Shown: positions 32,889-42,426, counted from the first letter of the stretch. The stretch is DNA of 64,000 nucleotides from Nonomuraea coxensis DSM 45129 (GCF_019397265.1 NZ_CP068985.1:7413001-7477000), one strand, 5' to 3'. Made by a program: numbers and translations. The notes: generated by a model from the letters alone, not told the origin.

Positions 32889-35800
32889 GTGACCCGATTA
32901 ACGATCCTCGCCTCGGCCGTCGTGCTCGGCGTGGCCACGGCCGTCGTGGCCCTGCCCGCCCAGGTCTCCGCGGCGCCGCTCCCGCCCTCGGACCGCATCG
33001 AGCTCTACGAGCTCGACAGCGCGCCGGGCACCGGGCAGACGCTCAGGGAGAAGGGCTTCGACGTCGTCCAGCAGCAGATCGAGGGGGGCAAGGAGCACGT
33101 CGAGCTGACCGCCGCGGCGGCCGACCTCGCCGGACTCAGGAAACTCGGCTACAAGCCCGAGCCGGTACGCAACCCACAAGGCCAGACCCAGCTCGAAGCC
33201 GCCAGGGCCCAGGCGTCGGGCGGCTACACGGTGTGGCGGTCCTACTCGGAGCCCGGCGGCATCGCCGACCAGCTCAAGGCGCTCGCCGACGCCAACAAGG
33301 ACGTGGTCAAGCTCCAGTCCATCGGCAAGACCCTGCGAGGGCAGGACATCCTCGCCGCCAAGGTGAGCACCGGAGCCAGGCTGCTCCCCGACGGCCTCAA
33401 ACCGGCCACGCTCTACTCCGCCACCCAGCACGCCCGCGAATGGATCGCCACCGAGGTGGACATGCGGCTGCTGAAGTACGTCCTCGCCAACAAGGGCCGG
33501 CTCCGCGACCTGCTCAACAGGACCGAGCTGTGGTTCGTCCCGGTCGCCAACCCCGACGGCTACGACTTCACCTTCACCGAGGGCAACCGCCTGTGGCGCA
33601 AGAACCTGCGCGACGTGAACGGCGACGGCCAGATCACCGTCGGCGACGGCGTGGACCCCAACCGCAACTACCCCACGAACTTCCACTACGACGAGGAGGG
33701 CTCCTCCAGCATCCCGAGCAGCGAGACCTACCGCGGCTCCGGCCCGGCCAGCGAGCCGGAGACCCGGGCCCTGGACGGGCTGCTCAGGCGGGTCGGGTTC
33801 GAGATGCAGCTCAACTACCACTCCTTCGGTCCGCTGCTGCTCTACCCCGCCGGCTTCCAGATCGCCACGCCCACGGCCGACAACCCGATCTACGAGGCGA
33901 TCACGGGCGACGACGAGCGGCCGGCCGTCCCCGGCTTCGACCCCGACCTCGGCGCCGAGCTCTACACCACCAACGGCGAGACCACCGACCACGCCCACTC
34001 CACGTACGGCACGCTCGCCTGGACGCCGGAGCTCGACGAGGGCTGCGACGGCTGCGGCTTCGTCTTCCCCGACGACGAGGCCCTGGTGCAGGCCGAGTTC
34101 GAGAAGAACCTGCCGTTCGCGCTCGACGTGGCGAACTCGGCGGTCAACCCGGTCGAGCCGGTCAACCACCTGGGCAACACCACCCCCGACTTCGTGCTCG
34201 ACCCGTTCCAGGTCAGCCACGGCAAGGACCAGGTCGTGCAGGTCAACGCCAAGCGCAAGCTCGGCCCCGTGCTGCTCAACTGGCAGGTCAACGGCGGGCG
34301 TACGAAGACCGCGCTCACCGGCGAGTGGAAGGGCGGCGAGCGCTACGGCAAGGGCTACGACCGCTACTACCACTGGATGCGCGGCAAGATCACCGGGACC
34401 AGGCCGGGTGACCGGGTGAAGGTCTGGTTCAGCGCGATCGGCAAGAAGAGCGCCGACTTCACCTACACCGTCGCCTCCGACATCGGCGGCAAGGTGCTCG
34501 TGCTCGCCACCGAGGACGTCACCGGCCTCAGCCCCGCCCAGGGCGCCACCGAGGCCAAGTACGCCGCCGCCTACACCGACGCCCTCACGGCCGCCGGCTA
34601 CACCTCCGACGTCTACGACATGGACAAGATGGGCCGGGTGCCGCCGCATCCGCTCGGCGTGCTCAGCCACTACAAGGCGGTGGTCTGGGAGACCGGCGAC
34701 GACATCATCCCGAGGTCGCAGGGGCAGGTCCCCGGCACCACGTCCAAGGGCGGGGTGCGGACCGAGCTGGCCGTGCGCGACTACCTCAACGAGGGCGGCA
34801 AGCTGCTGCATGCCGGCAAGTACCCGTCGTACGCGGCCAACAGCAACGGCGCGTACTACTACGAGCCGGACGCCGGCCAGCCCGAGTGCACGGTCCCGGA
34901 CGACCCGCCGTGCATCCCCGTCTTCAACGACTTCCAGCAGTACTACCTCGGCGCCTACGTCTTCTTCGACGACGCGGGCACCGACCACGACACCGGCCTG
35001 CCGTTCCCGCTCAAGGGCCAGGGCGGCGCGTTCGAGGGCTTCCAGGCCACCCTGGAGCCGAGCCACACCAACTCGTTCGTGGCCACCTCGGCCATCCTGC
35101 CGGCCGCGCAGTTCCCGCTGTTCGCCAGCTCCGCGCAGGTCAAGTGGGTACGCCCCGGCGGCCCGTTCGACCCGCACACCGGCTCCTGGGACGTCTACAG
35201 CGGCATCGCCGACGTGGCGTGGAAGCGGCTGACGACGACCGTGGACCTCACCGGGAGGAGCGGCGGCGAGCTGACGTTCTGGACGTCGTACGACACCGAG
35301 GCCGACTGGGACTTCCTGACCGTGGAGGCCAGGACGGCGGGCGGCGACGACTGGACCACGCTGCCCGACGCCAACGGGCACACCAGCCAGAGCACCGGTG
35401 AGAGCTGCCAGACCGGCAACAGCGGCGGCTGGCGCACGATCCACCCGTTCACGCAGCGCTACCAGGGCCCGGCCTGCGAGCCGACCGGCTCCTCCGGCGC
35501 CTGGCACGCGGCCTCGGGCAACTCGGCGGGCTGGCAGCAGTGGCGGATCGACCTGACCCCGTACGCGGGCAAGCGGGTCGAGCTGTCCATCTCCTCCATC
35601 AGCGACTGGGCCACCCAGGGCGCGGGCGTCTTCCTGGACGACGCCAAGGTGACGCTGGACGGCGCGACGGCCTCGGAGACCTCCTTCGAGACGGATCTCG
35701 GCGGCTGGGCCGTCGGGGCGCCGCCGGCCGGCACCTCGGTCTCCATCAACAACTGGTTCCGTACGGACCAGGTCTTCGAGGAGGGCGGCGGCATCGTCAC

Positions 35801-35909
35801 CAAGGACACCGTCTATCTCGGGTTCGGCGCCGAGAGCGTGACCGACCAGGCGGCGCGTACGGATCTCGTCAAGCGGTCCATGCGGCACCTGCTCGGCGAC
35901 CGGCGCTAG
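32889..35909 (+). CDS. Secreted M14 zinc carboxypeptidase, multidomain
   Basis: The 1006-residue exported metallopeptidase removes C-terminal residues from peptides. Its signal peptide covers about 1-28. The M14 domain (about 110-420) has zinc ligands His181 and Glu184 in HAREWIATE and the third His in LNYHSFG; the catalytic Glu lies in WTPELDEG. About 550 further residues include a beta-rich module (430-520), a ThuA/glutamine-amidotransferase-like segment (VLVLATEDVTGL onward) and a carbohydrate/MAM-like beta sandwich at the C-terminus. GTG 32889 follows AGGGGGG. A terminator hairpin lies 14 nt past the stop. Confidence 0.92.
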   Translation: MTRLTILASAVVLGVATAVVALPAQVSAAPLPPSDRIELYELDSAPGTGQTLREKGFDVVQQQIEGGKEHVELTAAAADLAGLRKLGYKPEPVRNPQGQTQLEAARAQASGGYTVWRSYSEPGGIADQLKALADANKDVVKLQSIGKTLRGQDILAAKVSTGARLLPDGLKPATLYSATQHAREWIATEVDMRLLKYVLANKGRLRDLLNRTELWFVPVANPDGYDFTFTEGNRLWRKNLRDVNGDGQITVGDGVDPNRNYPTNFHYDEEGSSSIPSSETYRGSGPASEPETRALDGLLRRVGFEMQLNYHSFGPLLLYPAGFQIATPTADNPIYEAITGDDERPAVPGFDPDLGAELYTTNGETTDHAHSTYGTLAWTPELDEGCDGCGFVFPDDEALVQAEFEKNLPFALDVANSAVNPVEPVNHLGNTTPDFVLDPFQVSHGKDQVVQVNAKRKLGPVLLNWQVNGGRTKTALTGEWKGGERYGKGYDRYYHWMRGKITGTRPGDRVKVWFSAIGKKSADFTYTVASDIGGKVLVLATEDVTGLSPAQGATEAKYAAAYTDALTAAGYTSDVYDMDKMGRVPPHPLGVLSHYKAVVWETGDDIIPRSQGQVPGTTSKGGVRTELAVRDYLNEGGKLLHAGKYPSYAANSNGAYYYEPDAGQPECTVPDDPPCIPVFNDFQQYYLGAYVFFDDAGTDHDTGLPFPLKGQGGAFEGFQATLEPSHTNSFVATSAILPAAQFPLFASSAQVKWVRPGGPFDPHTGSWDVYSGIADVAWKRLTTTVDLTGRSGGELTFWTSYDTEADWDFLTVEARTAGGDDWTTLPDANGHTSQSTGESCQTGNSGGWRTIHPFTQRYQGPACEPTGSSGAWHAASGNSAGWQQWRIDLTPYAGKRVELSISSISDWATQGAGVFLDDAKVTLDGATASETSFETDLGGWAVGAPPAGTSVSINNWFRTDQVFEEGGGIVTKDTVYLGFGAESVTDQAARTDLVKRSMRHLLGDRR

Positions 35910-35922
35910 CGGGCGGCACGCG

Positions 35923-35952
35923 GAGGGGCGCGGCGCGGGCCGCGCCCCTCTT
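35923..35952 (+). terminator. Terminator after the M14 peptidase gene
   Basis: A perfect 12-bp stem (GAGGGGCGCGGC with GCCGCGCCCCTC) and a 4-nt loop are followed by TT. This is a GC-rich hairpin terminator with a weak T-tract, typical of actinomycetes. Confidence 0.75.
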
Positions 35953-36025
35953 GCGTGCGCGAGCAGAACATGATTCGGTCGCCTTTGAGGCATACACCCA
36001 TCCGGCCAAGCAGGAGGCTCTCGAC

Positions 36026-37459
36026 ATGCGCCAGCACGACACGCTTTTCATCGGGGGCGAATGGGTGGCCCCCGCGGGCACCGGCACCATCGACGTCATC
36101 TCGCCCCACACCGAGGAGGTCGTCGGCCGGGTGCCCGACAGCACCGCCGCGGACGTCGACCGCGCCGTCGCCGCCGCCCGCGAGGCGTTCGACCACGGGC
36201 CCTGGCCGCGCATGACGTTCGCCGAGCGGGCCGAGGTCATCGCCCGGCTGGCCGCGATCTACAACGAGCGGCAGGGCGAGATGGCCCAGCTCATCACCGA
36301 GGAGATGGGCTCGCCGATCACCTTCTCCAACCTCGCCCAGGCGCCGCAGCCCCTGGAGATGCTCAACTTCTACGCCGAGCTCGGCAAGACGTTCGAGCAG
36401 GAGGAGCAGCGGCCCGGACTGTTCGGCCCGGTCACCGTGCGCCGCGAGCCGGTCGGCGTGGTGGCCGCCGTCGTGCCCTGGAACGTGCCGCAGTTCGTCA
36501 CCATGACCAAGCTCGCCCCCGCCCTGCTGGCCGGCTGCACGGTCGTGCTCAAGCCCGCGCCCGAGACGCCGCTGGACGCGTACCTGCTGGCCGAGTGGGT
36601 CGTCGAAGCCGGCGTGCCGGCCGGCGTGCTCAACATCGTGCCCGCCGGTCGTGAGGTCGGCGAGCACCTGGTCTCGCACCCCGGCGTGGACAAGGTCGCC
36701 TTCACCGGCTCCACCGCCGCCGGCCGCCGCATCGCCTCCATCTGCGGCGAGCAGCTCAAGCGGGTCAGCCTCGAACTCGGCGGCAAGTCCGCGGCCATCA
36801 TCCTCGACGACGCCGACCTCGCCTCCAGCATGGGCTTCCTGTCCCTGGCCGCGCTCATGAACAACGGTCAGGCGTGCGTGGCGCAGACCCGCATCCTCGC
36901 CTCGCGCAACCGCTACGACGAGGTCGTGGACGCCGTCGCCGGCATGGTCGCCGCCCAGCAGGTCGGCGACCCCGCCGACCCCGCGACCGGCATCGGCCCG
37001 CTGGTCGCCAAGCGGCAGCAGGAGCGGGTCGAGGGCTACATCAAGATCGGCATGGACGAGGGCGCCAAGGTCGTGCTCGGCGGCCTCGACCGGCCCCAGG
37101 ACCGCGGCTGGTACGTCGCCCCCACCGTCTTCTCCGGCGTCACCAACGACATGCGCATCGCCCGCGAGGAGATCTTCGGGCCGGTCCTGGCGGTGATCCC
37201 GTACGAGGACGAGGCCGACGCCGTCCGCATCGCCAACGACAGCGAGTACGGCCTGGCCGGCACGGTGTGGACCGCCGACACCGAGCACGGCATGGACATC
37301 GCCCGCCAGGTCCGCACCGGCACCTACGGCGTCAACTGCTACATGCTCGGCGCGAACACGCCCTTCGGCGGCTTCAAGTCCAGCGGCATCGGCCGCGAGC
37401 TCGGCCCCGAGGGCCTGTCCGGCTACCTGGAGTACAAGAGCATCGCCCGCCTGGGCTGA
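36026..37459 (+). CDS. Aldehyde dehydrogenase family protein
   Basis: The 477-residue NAD(P)-dependent dehydrogenase oxidises an aldehyde to the acid. It has VPWNVPQF, the cofactor loop FTGSTAAGRRI, the catalytic Glu in LELGGKSA and the catalytic Cys in NNGQACVAQTRI, with the C-terminal PFGGFKSSGIGRE signature. ATG 36026 has AGGAGG 8 nt upstream. It is transcribed alone, between the M14 terminator and its own terminator. The substrate is not indicated. Confidence 0.94.
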   Translation: MRQHDTLFIGGEWVAPAGTGTIDVISPHTEEVVGRVPDSTAADVDRAVAAAREAFDHGPWPRMTFAERAEVIARLAAIYNERQGEMAQLITEEMGSPITFSNLAQAPQPLEMLNFYAELGKTFEQEEQRPGLFGPVTVRREPVGVVAAVVPWNVPQFVTMTKLAPALLAGCTVVLKPAPETPLDAYLLAEWVVEAGVPAGVLNIVPAGREVGEHLVSHPGVDKVAFTGSTAAGRRIASICGEQLKRVSLELGGKSAAIILDDADLASSMGFLSLAALMNNGQACVAQTRILASRNRYDEVVDAVAGMVAAQQVGDPADPATGIGPLVAKRQQERVEGYIKIGMDEGAKVVLGGLDRPQDRGWYVAPTVFSGVTNDMRIAREEIFGPVLAVIPYEDEADAVRIANDSEYGLAGTVWTADTEHGMDIARQVRTGTYGVNCYMLGANTPFGGFKSSGIGRELGPEGLSGYLEYKSIARLG

Positions 37460-37470
37460 GCCCCCGGCGA

Positions 37471-37505
37471 GGAACGGCCCCGCACCCGTGGTGCGGGGCC
37501 GTTCC
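37471..37505 (+). terminator. Terminator after the aldehyde dehydrogenase gene
   Basis: A perfect 15-bp stem (GGAACGGCCCCGCAC with GTGCGGGGCCGTTCC) encloses a 5-nt loop, 11 bp after the stop codon. There is no T-run, as is common in high-GC actinobacteria. Confidence 0.78.
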
Positions 37506-37656
37506 CCTGTCGAAAGCCACCCAGCGCGCCCCCGCGACGCTGGGCAACCGCCTGACTACTGAAGTATGTCCCATGTCCAGCCCGTGGCCGGTTTTCTTCC
37601 CCAGGGACTTTCTCCCGGCGGTTTCCTTCCATACGCCTCAGTACGACGTGTATTAC

Positions 37657-38427
37657 TCACGAAAAGTTCGAAGAGATCCATTTGCCGATCCGGCGGACGA
37701 GATCGGGGGTCGCCGCGGCCTCCGCGTGCCCGTACCCCGGCTCGATCCAGAGCTCCTTCGGCTCGCCCGCGCCCGCGTAGAGCTGGTGCGCGTGCTCCAG
37801 GGGGAAGAACGCGTCGGCGTCCCCGTGGACGACCAGCAGCGGGACCGGCGCGATGAGCGCGACCGCCTCGTACGGCGGCACCGGGACCGGGTCCCACGGG
37901 CCGCGGCGGATCCTGGTCCGCTTGACCAGCCGCGCCGCGAACCGGCCCACCGGCTGCTCGATCGCCCAGTGGACCTGGCGCATCGGCCTGGTGCCCCGGT
38001 AGTACCAGCGGGCCGGACCGCTCACCGCCACCACCGCGTCCACGCCCTTGAGCAGCCCGGCGTGGCGCACGGCCACCGCCGCGCCCATCGAGAAGCCGAC
38101 CACCGCCACCTTCGCGTAGCCGATCGTCCTCGCGTGCCTGACGGCCGCCTCGACGTCCAGGATCTCCACGTCGCCCACGGTGGTCTCGCCGCCGGAGCGC
38201 CCGTGGCCGCGGAAGTCGAAGGCGAGCACGCCGCCGTAACCGCTCAGCACGTGCACGATACGGCGCGCGGTGCGCTCCCGCCACGAGCCCGTGAAGCCGT
38301 GCGCCACCACGATCCCGACGCCGTTCCCCGCCGCGACGGCGGCGGCGCGGGGCGGGGTGTGGGCGGCGTCGATGCGGACGCCGTCCTCGGTCCTCAGCAT
38401 GACGGGGAAACTGGGCGCGAAAGGCAT
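37657..38427 (-). CDS. Alpha/beta hydrolase
   Basis: The 256-residue serine hydrolase has the nucleophile Ser113 in the elbow GFSMGA, Asp in VVHGDADAFFP and His in GYGHAE. HGFTGSW near residue 45 supplies the oxyanion hole. There is no signal peptide. The substrate (ester, lactone or amide) cannot be assigned. It lies 10 bp downstream of the small ANL-like gene on the same strand and may be co-transcribed with it. The 197 bp to its left hold only the aldehyde dehydrogenase terminator. Confidence 0.88.
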   Translation of the reverse strand: MPFAPSFPVMLRTEDGVRIDAAHTPPRAAAVAAGNGVGIVVAHGFTGSWRERTARRIVHVLSGYGGVLAFDFRGHGRSGGETTVGDVEILDVEAAVRHARTIGYAKVAVVGFSMGAAVAVRHAGLLKGVDAVVAVSGPARWYYRGTRPMRQVHWAIEQPVGRFAARLVKRTRIRRGPWDPVPVPPYEAVALIAPVPLLVVHGDADAFFPLEHAHQLYAGAGEPKELWIEPGYGHAEAAATPDLVRRIGKWISSNFS

Positions 38428-38437
38428 GGATTCGAGC

Positions 38438-38794
38438 TTAGGGACCCAGGTCCGCCACGCCCATCACGACCCGCACCCACGACTCCTCGGCCGCCCCCAC
38501 CGCGTGCGGCACGTCGGAGATCAGCACGCGGGCGCGGCTGGCCCGTACGCGCTCCCTCAGCGTGGCGGCGGGCAGGTCGGCGGGCACCGGCCAGGCCACG
38601 CCGCCCGCGGCGATCACCGCGTCGGTCGCCACCAGCAGGTCGGGCCCGACCGGCAGGCAGATGAGCACGGTGTCGCCGGTCCGCAGGCCGCGCCGGCGGA
38701 GCTGGACGACCGCGGCGGCCGACCGCTCGTCGAGCTGCTCCTCGGTGAGCTTCAGACCGGTGTCAGAGTCCACGATGACGTAGCGCTCGTCCAT
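38438..38794 (-). CDS. Truncated ANL (AMP-binding) N-terminal domain protein
   Basis: The 118-residue protein matches only the first quarter of adenylate-forming enzymes (acyl-CoA synthetase type). It has LTEEQLDERSAAAVVQLRRRGLRTGDTVLICLPVGPDLLVATDAVIAAGGVAWPV, the early part containing helix and strand A1. The ATP-binding STGTTG-like loop and everything after it are absent, so it cannot adenylate a substrate. ATG 38794 is chosen; GTG 38803 would add three residues. It sits just downstream of the LuxR regulator, on whose other side is a second ANL-like protein. Confidence 0.75.
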   Translation of the reverse strand: MDERYVIVDSDTGLKLTEEQLDERSAAAVVQLRRRGLRTGDTVLICLPVGPDLLVATDAVIAAGGVAWPVPADLPAATLRERVRASRARVLISDVPHAVGAAEESWVRVVMGVADLGP

Positions 38795-38850
38795 GCCGAC
38801 CACCGTAGGCAGGGCGTCTCGTGCCTACATGGGGCGGAATATGCAAATCC

Positions 38851-41628
38851 CTATGCAGAAGAGCCCGACGCCTGTTCGGCCGCCCACACCGCGATCTGCG
38901 CCCGCGAGGTGTAGCCCAGCTTCTCCATGATGTTGGCGATGTGCCTGGCCACCGTGGCCGGGCTGATGACCAGCTCCCCGGCGATCGCCCGGTTGGACAG
39001 GCCGCGGGTGAGCAGGCCGGCGATCTCCCGCTCACGGGCCGTCAGCAGCGGGCGCCGTACCGGCTCGGCCGGCGCCGGCGGCTCCCGCCGCGGCTGCCGC
39101 TCCCCCTCCAGGACGCGGCGGGCGGCCTCGTCGGGGCCCATCGCCCGGCCCCTCGACCACAGGGCGGCCGTACGGCCCTCGCCGAGCCTGCCCCGGGCCC
39201 GGCCCAGCAGCTCCTCGATGCGGAGCGTGGCGTGCTGCTGGCCGATGGACTCGCGCAGCTCCGCGGCCGCGGCGGCGGCCGGCAACGCGCCCTCCAGGTC
39301 GCCCTCGCACTCCGCCAGCACCGACAGCCCCATCAGGCAGCGGGCCACGCCCTGACGCTGGCCGGTCTCCCTGCTGAGCGCGAGGCTCGCGGCCAGGCGC
39401 CGCCGCGCGACGGCGAACTCGCCCAGCATCGCCGCCACCCGGCCGCCGTGGGCCAGGCAGCGGGCCAGGTCGGCGTCGGTGCCCAGCTCGCGCAGCCAGG
39501 GGACGGCCATCTCGTACCTGGCCCTGGCCGTCACCAGATCGCCACGGGCCTCGGCCACCGCGCCGAGCTGGGCGGCGGCGCGGGCCATGATCCACCGGTG
39601 GCCGTGCTCGCGGGCGCGGGCCAGCGCCTCCTCCCCGTGCCGCTGCGCCTCCCGCAGCCGGCCCCGGGTCAGGGCCACCGCCGACAGACCGGCCAGCCCC
39701 GCCGCCTGGTTCCACGGATCGCCCGTACGGGTCGCCTCGGCCAGGCCCTCCTCGGCGTGGCGCAGCGCCTCGCCGGCGCGGCCCATGCGCAGCAGCACCA
39801 CGACGACGAGGCTGTGCATGACGCAGCGCGGGAACGCGTTGTCCGGCGCGAGGCCAGCCAGGCTCTCCTCGGCCGCCTCCAGCGACCGGCTCAGCTCGTC
39901 CCGCGCCTCCAGGCCGTAGGCGAGGTACGCCTTCGCATGGGCGATCTGCTCCGGCGGCACCGCCGACACGTCCAGCGACAGCAGCCGCTCGATCCAGCCG
40001 ACGATCTCCGCGGGATTGCCGCCCAGCGGCAGCAGGGCCGTGCTGACCATGCACAGCCGCAGGCCCAGCGCCACGTCGCCGGACTCGACGGCCCAGTCGA
40101 GCGCCGCCCGCTGGTCGTCCAGCAGGCTCCGGCCCGCGGTCAGCGCCCGCAGCCGCTCCGGCCACGGCACGCCGGGGTCCACCATCTCGGTGGCGAAGAG
40201 GCGTTCCTGGAGCTCGCACATCACGCCGAGGTGCCGCTCGCGCAGCAGCTCCCGCTCGCCCGCCTGGCGCAGCCGCTCCAGCGCGTACCGCTTGATCGTC
40301 TCCAGCAGCCGGTAGCGGGTGCGGGTCTCGTCGCACAGCACGAGGGACTTGTCGACCAGGCCGCCGAGCAGATCGACGATCTCCGCCTCGGCGACGGGCC
40401 GCTCGGCGCACACCCGCTCGGCCAGCCCGAGATCGAACCCGCCCGCGAACACCGCCAACCGGCGCAGCAGCACCTGCTCCTTCGCCGAGAGCAGGTCGTA
40501 GCTCCACTCGACGGCCGCGAGCAGCGTGCGCTGCCTGGCGGGCGCCGTACGGCCTCCCGTGGTCAGCAGGGAGAAGCGGTCGTCGATGCGGTCGGCTATC
40601 CGGCCGGGGCTGAGCAGGCTCGTCCGGGCCGCGGCCAGCTCCAGGGCCAGCGGGAGCCCGTCGAGCGCCCGGCACAGGCGTACGACGTCGGCCAGGCTCT
40701 CCGGCCCCAGCCGGGTCCCGGCGGCCGCCGCCCGATCGAGAAAGAGCTGCACCGACTCCACCTCGGCCACCGCCCCCCACGTCTCCCACCCACCGCCACC
40801 CCCCGCCCCGCCCTCCCGCTCACGCACTCCCCCGCCCCCGAGACCCCGCTCACGCACTCCCCCGCCCCCGAGACCCCCCTCACCGCCCCGCTGCCCGCCA
40901 GGACTCCCCGTGCCGCCCCGCGCTCCGCCCCCCTCGCGCGACGCGGCGCCGCCCGCTCCTGACTCCCCGGCTTCGCCGGGCATCGGCGTGCGCCCGAGCA
41001 CCGCCGGGGCTCCAGGGGGCGCCTTGCCTGGTGGGGCCTGGCCGGGCTTCCGGCCGGGAAGAGGCCGCGCGGGGGCAGGGGCGGCAGGGGCGTGCGTGCG
41101 GGCGAGGGCGGCGGGCGCGAGGTCCTCGTCCGGGTCGGGGAGGTCGAGCGGCGGGACGCGCCAGATCAGCTCACTGGCGATGCGCAGCGGCTCGCGGCTG
41201 GTGGCGAGCACGCTCAGCCGCGGGCAGGCGGCCACCAGCCCCGCCGTCACCTCCGCACAGGCGTCCACCAGGTGCTCGCAGTTGTCGAGCAGCAGCAGGC
41301 AGCACAGGTCGCGCAGCCGCGCGGTGACGGTGTCGAGCAGGGGCCGCCCGGCCTCGGCGCGCACCCGCAGCACGCGGGCGATCTCGGGGATGACCAGCTC
41401 GCCCCGCCCGAGCCTGGCCAGCTCGACCAGCCAGACGCCGTCGGGGCAGGCGGGCAGCAGCCCCGCCGCGACCCGCAGCGCCAGCCGGGTCTTGCCGATG
41501 CCGCCCACGCCGCACAGGGTGACGACCCGCGTCCGCCCGAACAGCGCGCGCAGGTCGCCGACGTCGCGCTCGCGGCCGACGAACCGGTTGGGCTCTGCCG
41601 GAAGGTTGTGCCTGGGGGGCTCTGGCAT
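38851..41628 (-). CDS. LuxR family regulator with NB-ARC-type ATPase and TPR region
   Basis: The 925-residue signal-transduction ATPase has Walker A GVGGIGKTR (about 39-47), LLLLDNCEHL as Walker B, and ATSREPL. After an unusual Gly-rich insertion (about 185-285) come winged-helix and helical segments (LPLALELAAARTSLLSP, VVEWSYDLLSAKEQVLLRRLAVFAGGF-like). A TPR-rich region (about 470-840) leads to a C-terminal LuxR helix-turn-helix (LTAREREIAGLLTRGLSNRAIAGEL). Such proteins integrate a signal through ATP-dependent oligomerisation. ATG 41628 is used. Neighbours on both sides are ANL-like proteins on the same strand. Confidence 0.9.
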   Translation of the reverse strand: MPEPPRHNLPAEPNRFVGRERDVGDLRALFGRTRVVTLCGVGGIGKTRLALRVAAGLLPACPDGVWLVELARLGRGELVIPEIARVLRVRAEAGRPLLDTVTARLRDLCCLLLLDNCEHLVDACAEVTAGLVAACPRLSVLATSREPLRIASELIWRVPPLDLPDPDEDLAPAALARTHAPAAPAPARPLPGRKPGQAPPGKAPPGAPAVLGRTPMPGEAGESGAGGAASREGGGARGGTGSPGGQRGGEGGLGGGGVRERGLGGGGVREREGGAGGGGGWETWGAVAEVESVQLFLDRAAAAGTRLGPESLADVVRLCRALDGLPLALELAAARTSLLSPGRIADRIDDRFSLLTTGGRTAPARQRTLLAAVEWSYDLLSAKEQVLLRRLAVFAGGFDLGLAERVCAERPVAEAEIVDLLGGLVDKSLVLCDETRTRYRLLETIKRYALERLRQAGERELLRERHLGVMCELQERLFATEMVDPGVPWPERLRALTAGRSLLDDQRAALDWAVESGDVALGLRLCMVSTALLPLGGNPAEIVGWIERLLSLDVSAVPPEQIAHAKAYLAYGLEARDELSRSLEAAEESLAGLAPDNAFPRCVMHSLVVVVLLRMGRAGEALRHAEEGLAEATRTGDPWNQAAGLAGLSAVALTRGRLREAQRHGEEALARAREHGHRWIMARAAAQLGAVAEARGDLVTARARYEMAVPWLRELGTDADLARCLAHGGRVAAMLGEFAVARRRLAASLALSRETGQRQGVARCLMGLSVLAECEGDLEGALPAAAAAAELRESIGQQHATLRIEELLGRARGRLGEGRTAALWSRGRAMGPDEAARRVLEGERQPRREPPAPAEPVRRPLLTAREREIAGLLTRGLSNRAIAGELVISPATVARHIANIMEKLGYTSRAQIAVWAAEQASGSSA
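40816..40875 (-). repeat. 30-bp tandem repeat encoding Gly-rich decapeptides
   Basis: Two exact 30-bp units (40816-40845 and 40846-40875), with a degenerate third copy, lie inside the LuxR ATPase gene. They keep frame and encode the decapeptide repeat GLGGGGVRER within a Gly/Arg/Pro-rich insertion. This is a slippage-type coding repeat, not a CRISPR array. Confidence 0.85.
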
Positions 41629-41682
41629 GCGGTCACCCTGCGTCGCGGAAGGATCACACTCTCCCACAGTAGTGTCGCACTT

Positions 41683-42426
41683 TCAGAGGCCGAGGGAACT
41701 CACGATCGCCCGTTCGTCGACGACCCGCAGGAGCGGGTCGCCGAGCAGTTTCCTGGCCAGCTCGTACGGCCCCACGACCACGGTGGCCCGCCGTTCCTGG
41801 ACGAGCACGCGGCACCCGACGACGCTGGGCTCGTGGGCGACCACGACGTGGGCCCCCGCCATCATGGCCAGGTCGATGACCCGCAGGCCGCGGAAGGGCT
41901 CGCTGACCGCGCAGACGACGACGTCGTCCTTGCCGACGACGAGCCGGGTGGACAGCCGCCGCAGGTCGCCCGCGAGTTGCAGGTGGTCGAACACGCGCCC
42001 GCCGTCGAGCGCGACGGCCGGCCCCACCAGCGGCCCGAACTCCACGGCCCCGGCGTTCAGCAGGTCGCCGAACGGCCGCGTGCCCGGCGCCCGCTGGAAG
42101 GAGAAGACCTGCTCGACCTGGACGGCGGACGGGTCGTGGAAGCGCTGGGTGATCATCATGCGGGCCTTGCCCGCGTTGCCGAGCACGGTGACGCCGCCGG
42201 CCCAGGCGACAGCGTGGACGGCGACCGGCAGCATGGCGCCGAGCGGCACGTCGACGAGCACGTGGTCGCCGGGCAGCAGGCCGTTGCGGCGCAGCCCGGC
42301 CGCGGCCCGCGTCACCCACCGGACGAACGCCGCGTACGACAGCACCTCGCCGGTCCTGACGTCGCTCACCGCCGGATCGTCGCCCTTGGTCGGCGCCGAC
42401 GCCGTCACCAGCTCTGTCCACGTCAT
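41683..42426 (-). CDS. Degenerate ANL (AMP-binding) family protein lacking the ATP loop
   Basis: The 247-residue protein follows the N-domain of acyl-CoA synthetases: YAAFVRWVTRAAAGLRRNGLLPGDHVLVDVPLG, then DLAMMAGAHVVVAHEPS and VLVQERRATVVVGPYELARKLLGDP. The P-loop-like STGTTGxPKG motif and the whole C-terminal domain are missing. It is therefore unlikely to activate acids with ATP, and ligand binding is the remaining option. ATG 42426 is chosen because upstream residues are not conserved-looking. It is directly upstream of the LuxR gene. Confidence 0.75.
   Translation of the reverse strand: MTWTELVTASAPTKGDDPAVSDVRTGEVLSYAAFVRWVTRAAAGLRRNGLLPGDHVLVDVPLGAMLPVAVHAVAWAGGVTVLGNAGKARMMITQRFHDPSAVQVEQVFSFQRAPGTRPFGDLLNAGAVEFGPLVGPAVALDGGRVFDHLQLAGDLRRLSTRLVVGKDDVVVCAVSEPFRGLRVIDLAMMAGAHVVVAHEPSVVGCRVLVQERRATVVVGPYELARKLLGDPLLRVVDERAIVSSLGL

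Noticed and set aside
32898..35993. A 1031-codon minus-strand frame opposite the M14 peptidase
   Set aside because: Antisense shadow: the translation is Val/Gly/Arg/His-rich with no family, while the plus strand encodes a full signal peptide and zinc site.
40816..40890. Possible CRISPR or mobile repeat
   Set aside because: The 30-bp units are directly adjacent with no spacers and lie in frame within the LuxR gene.
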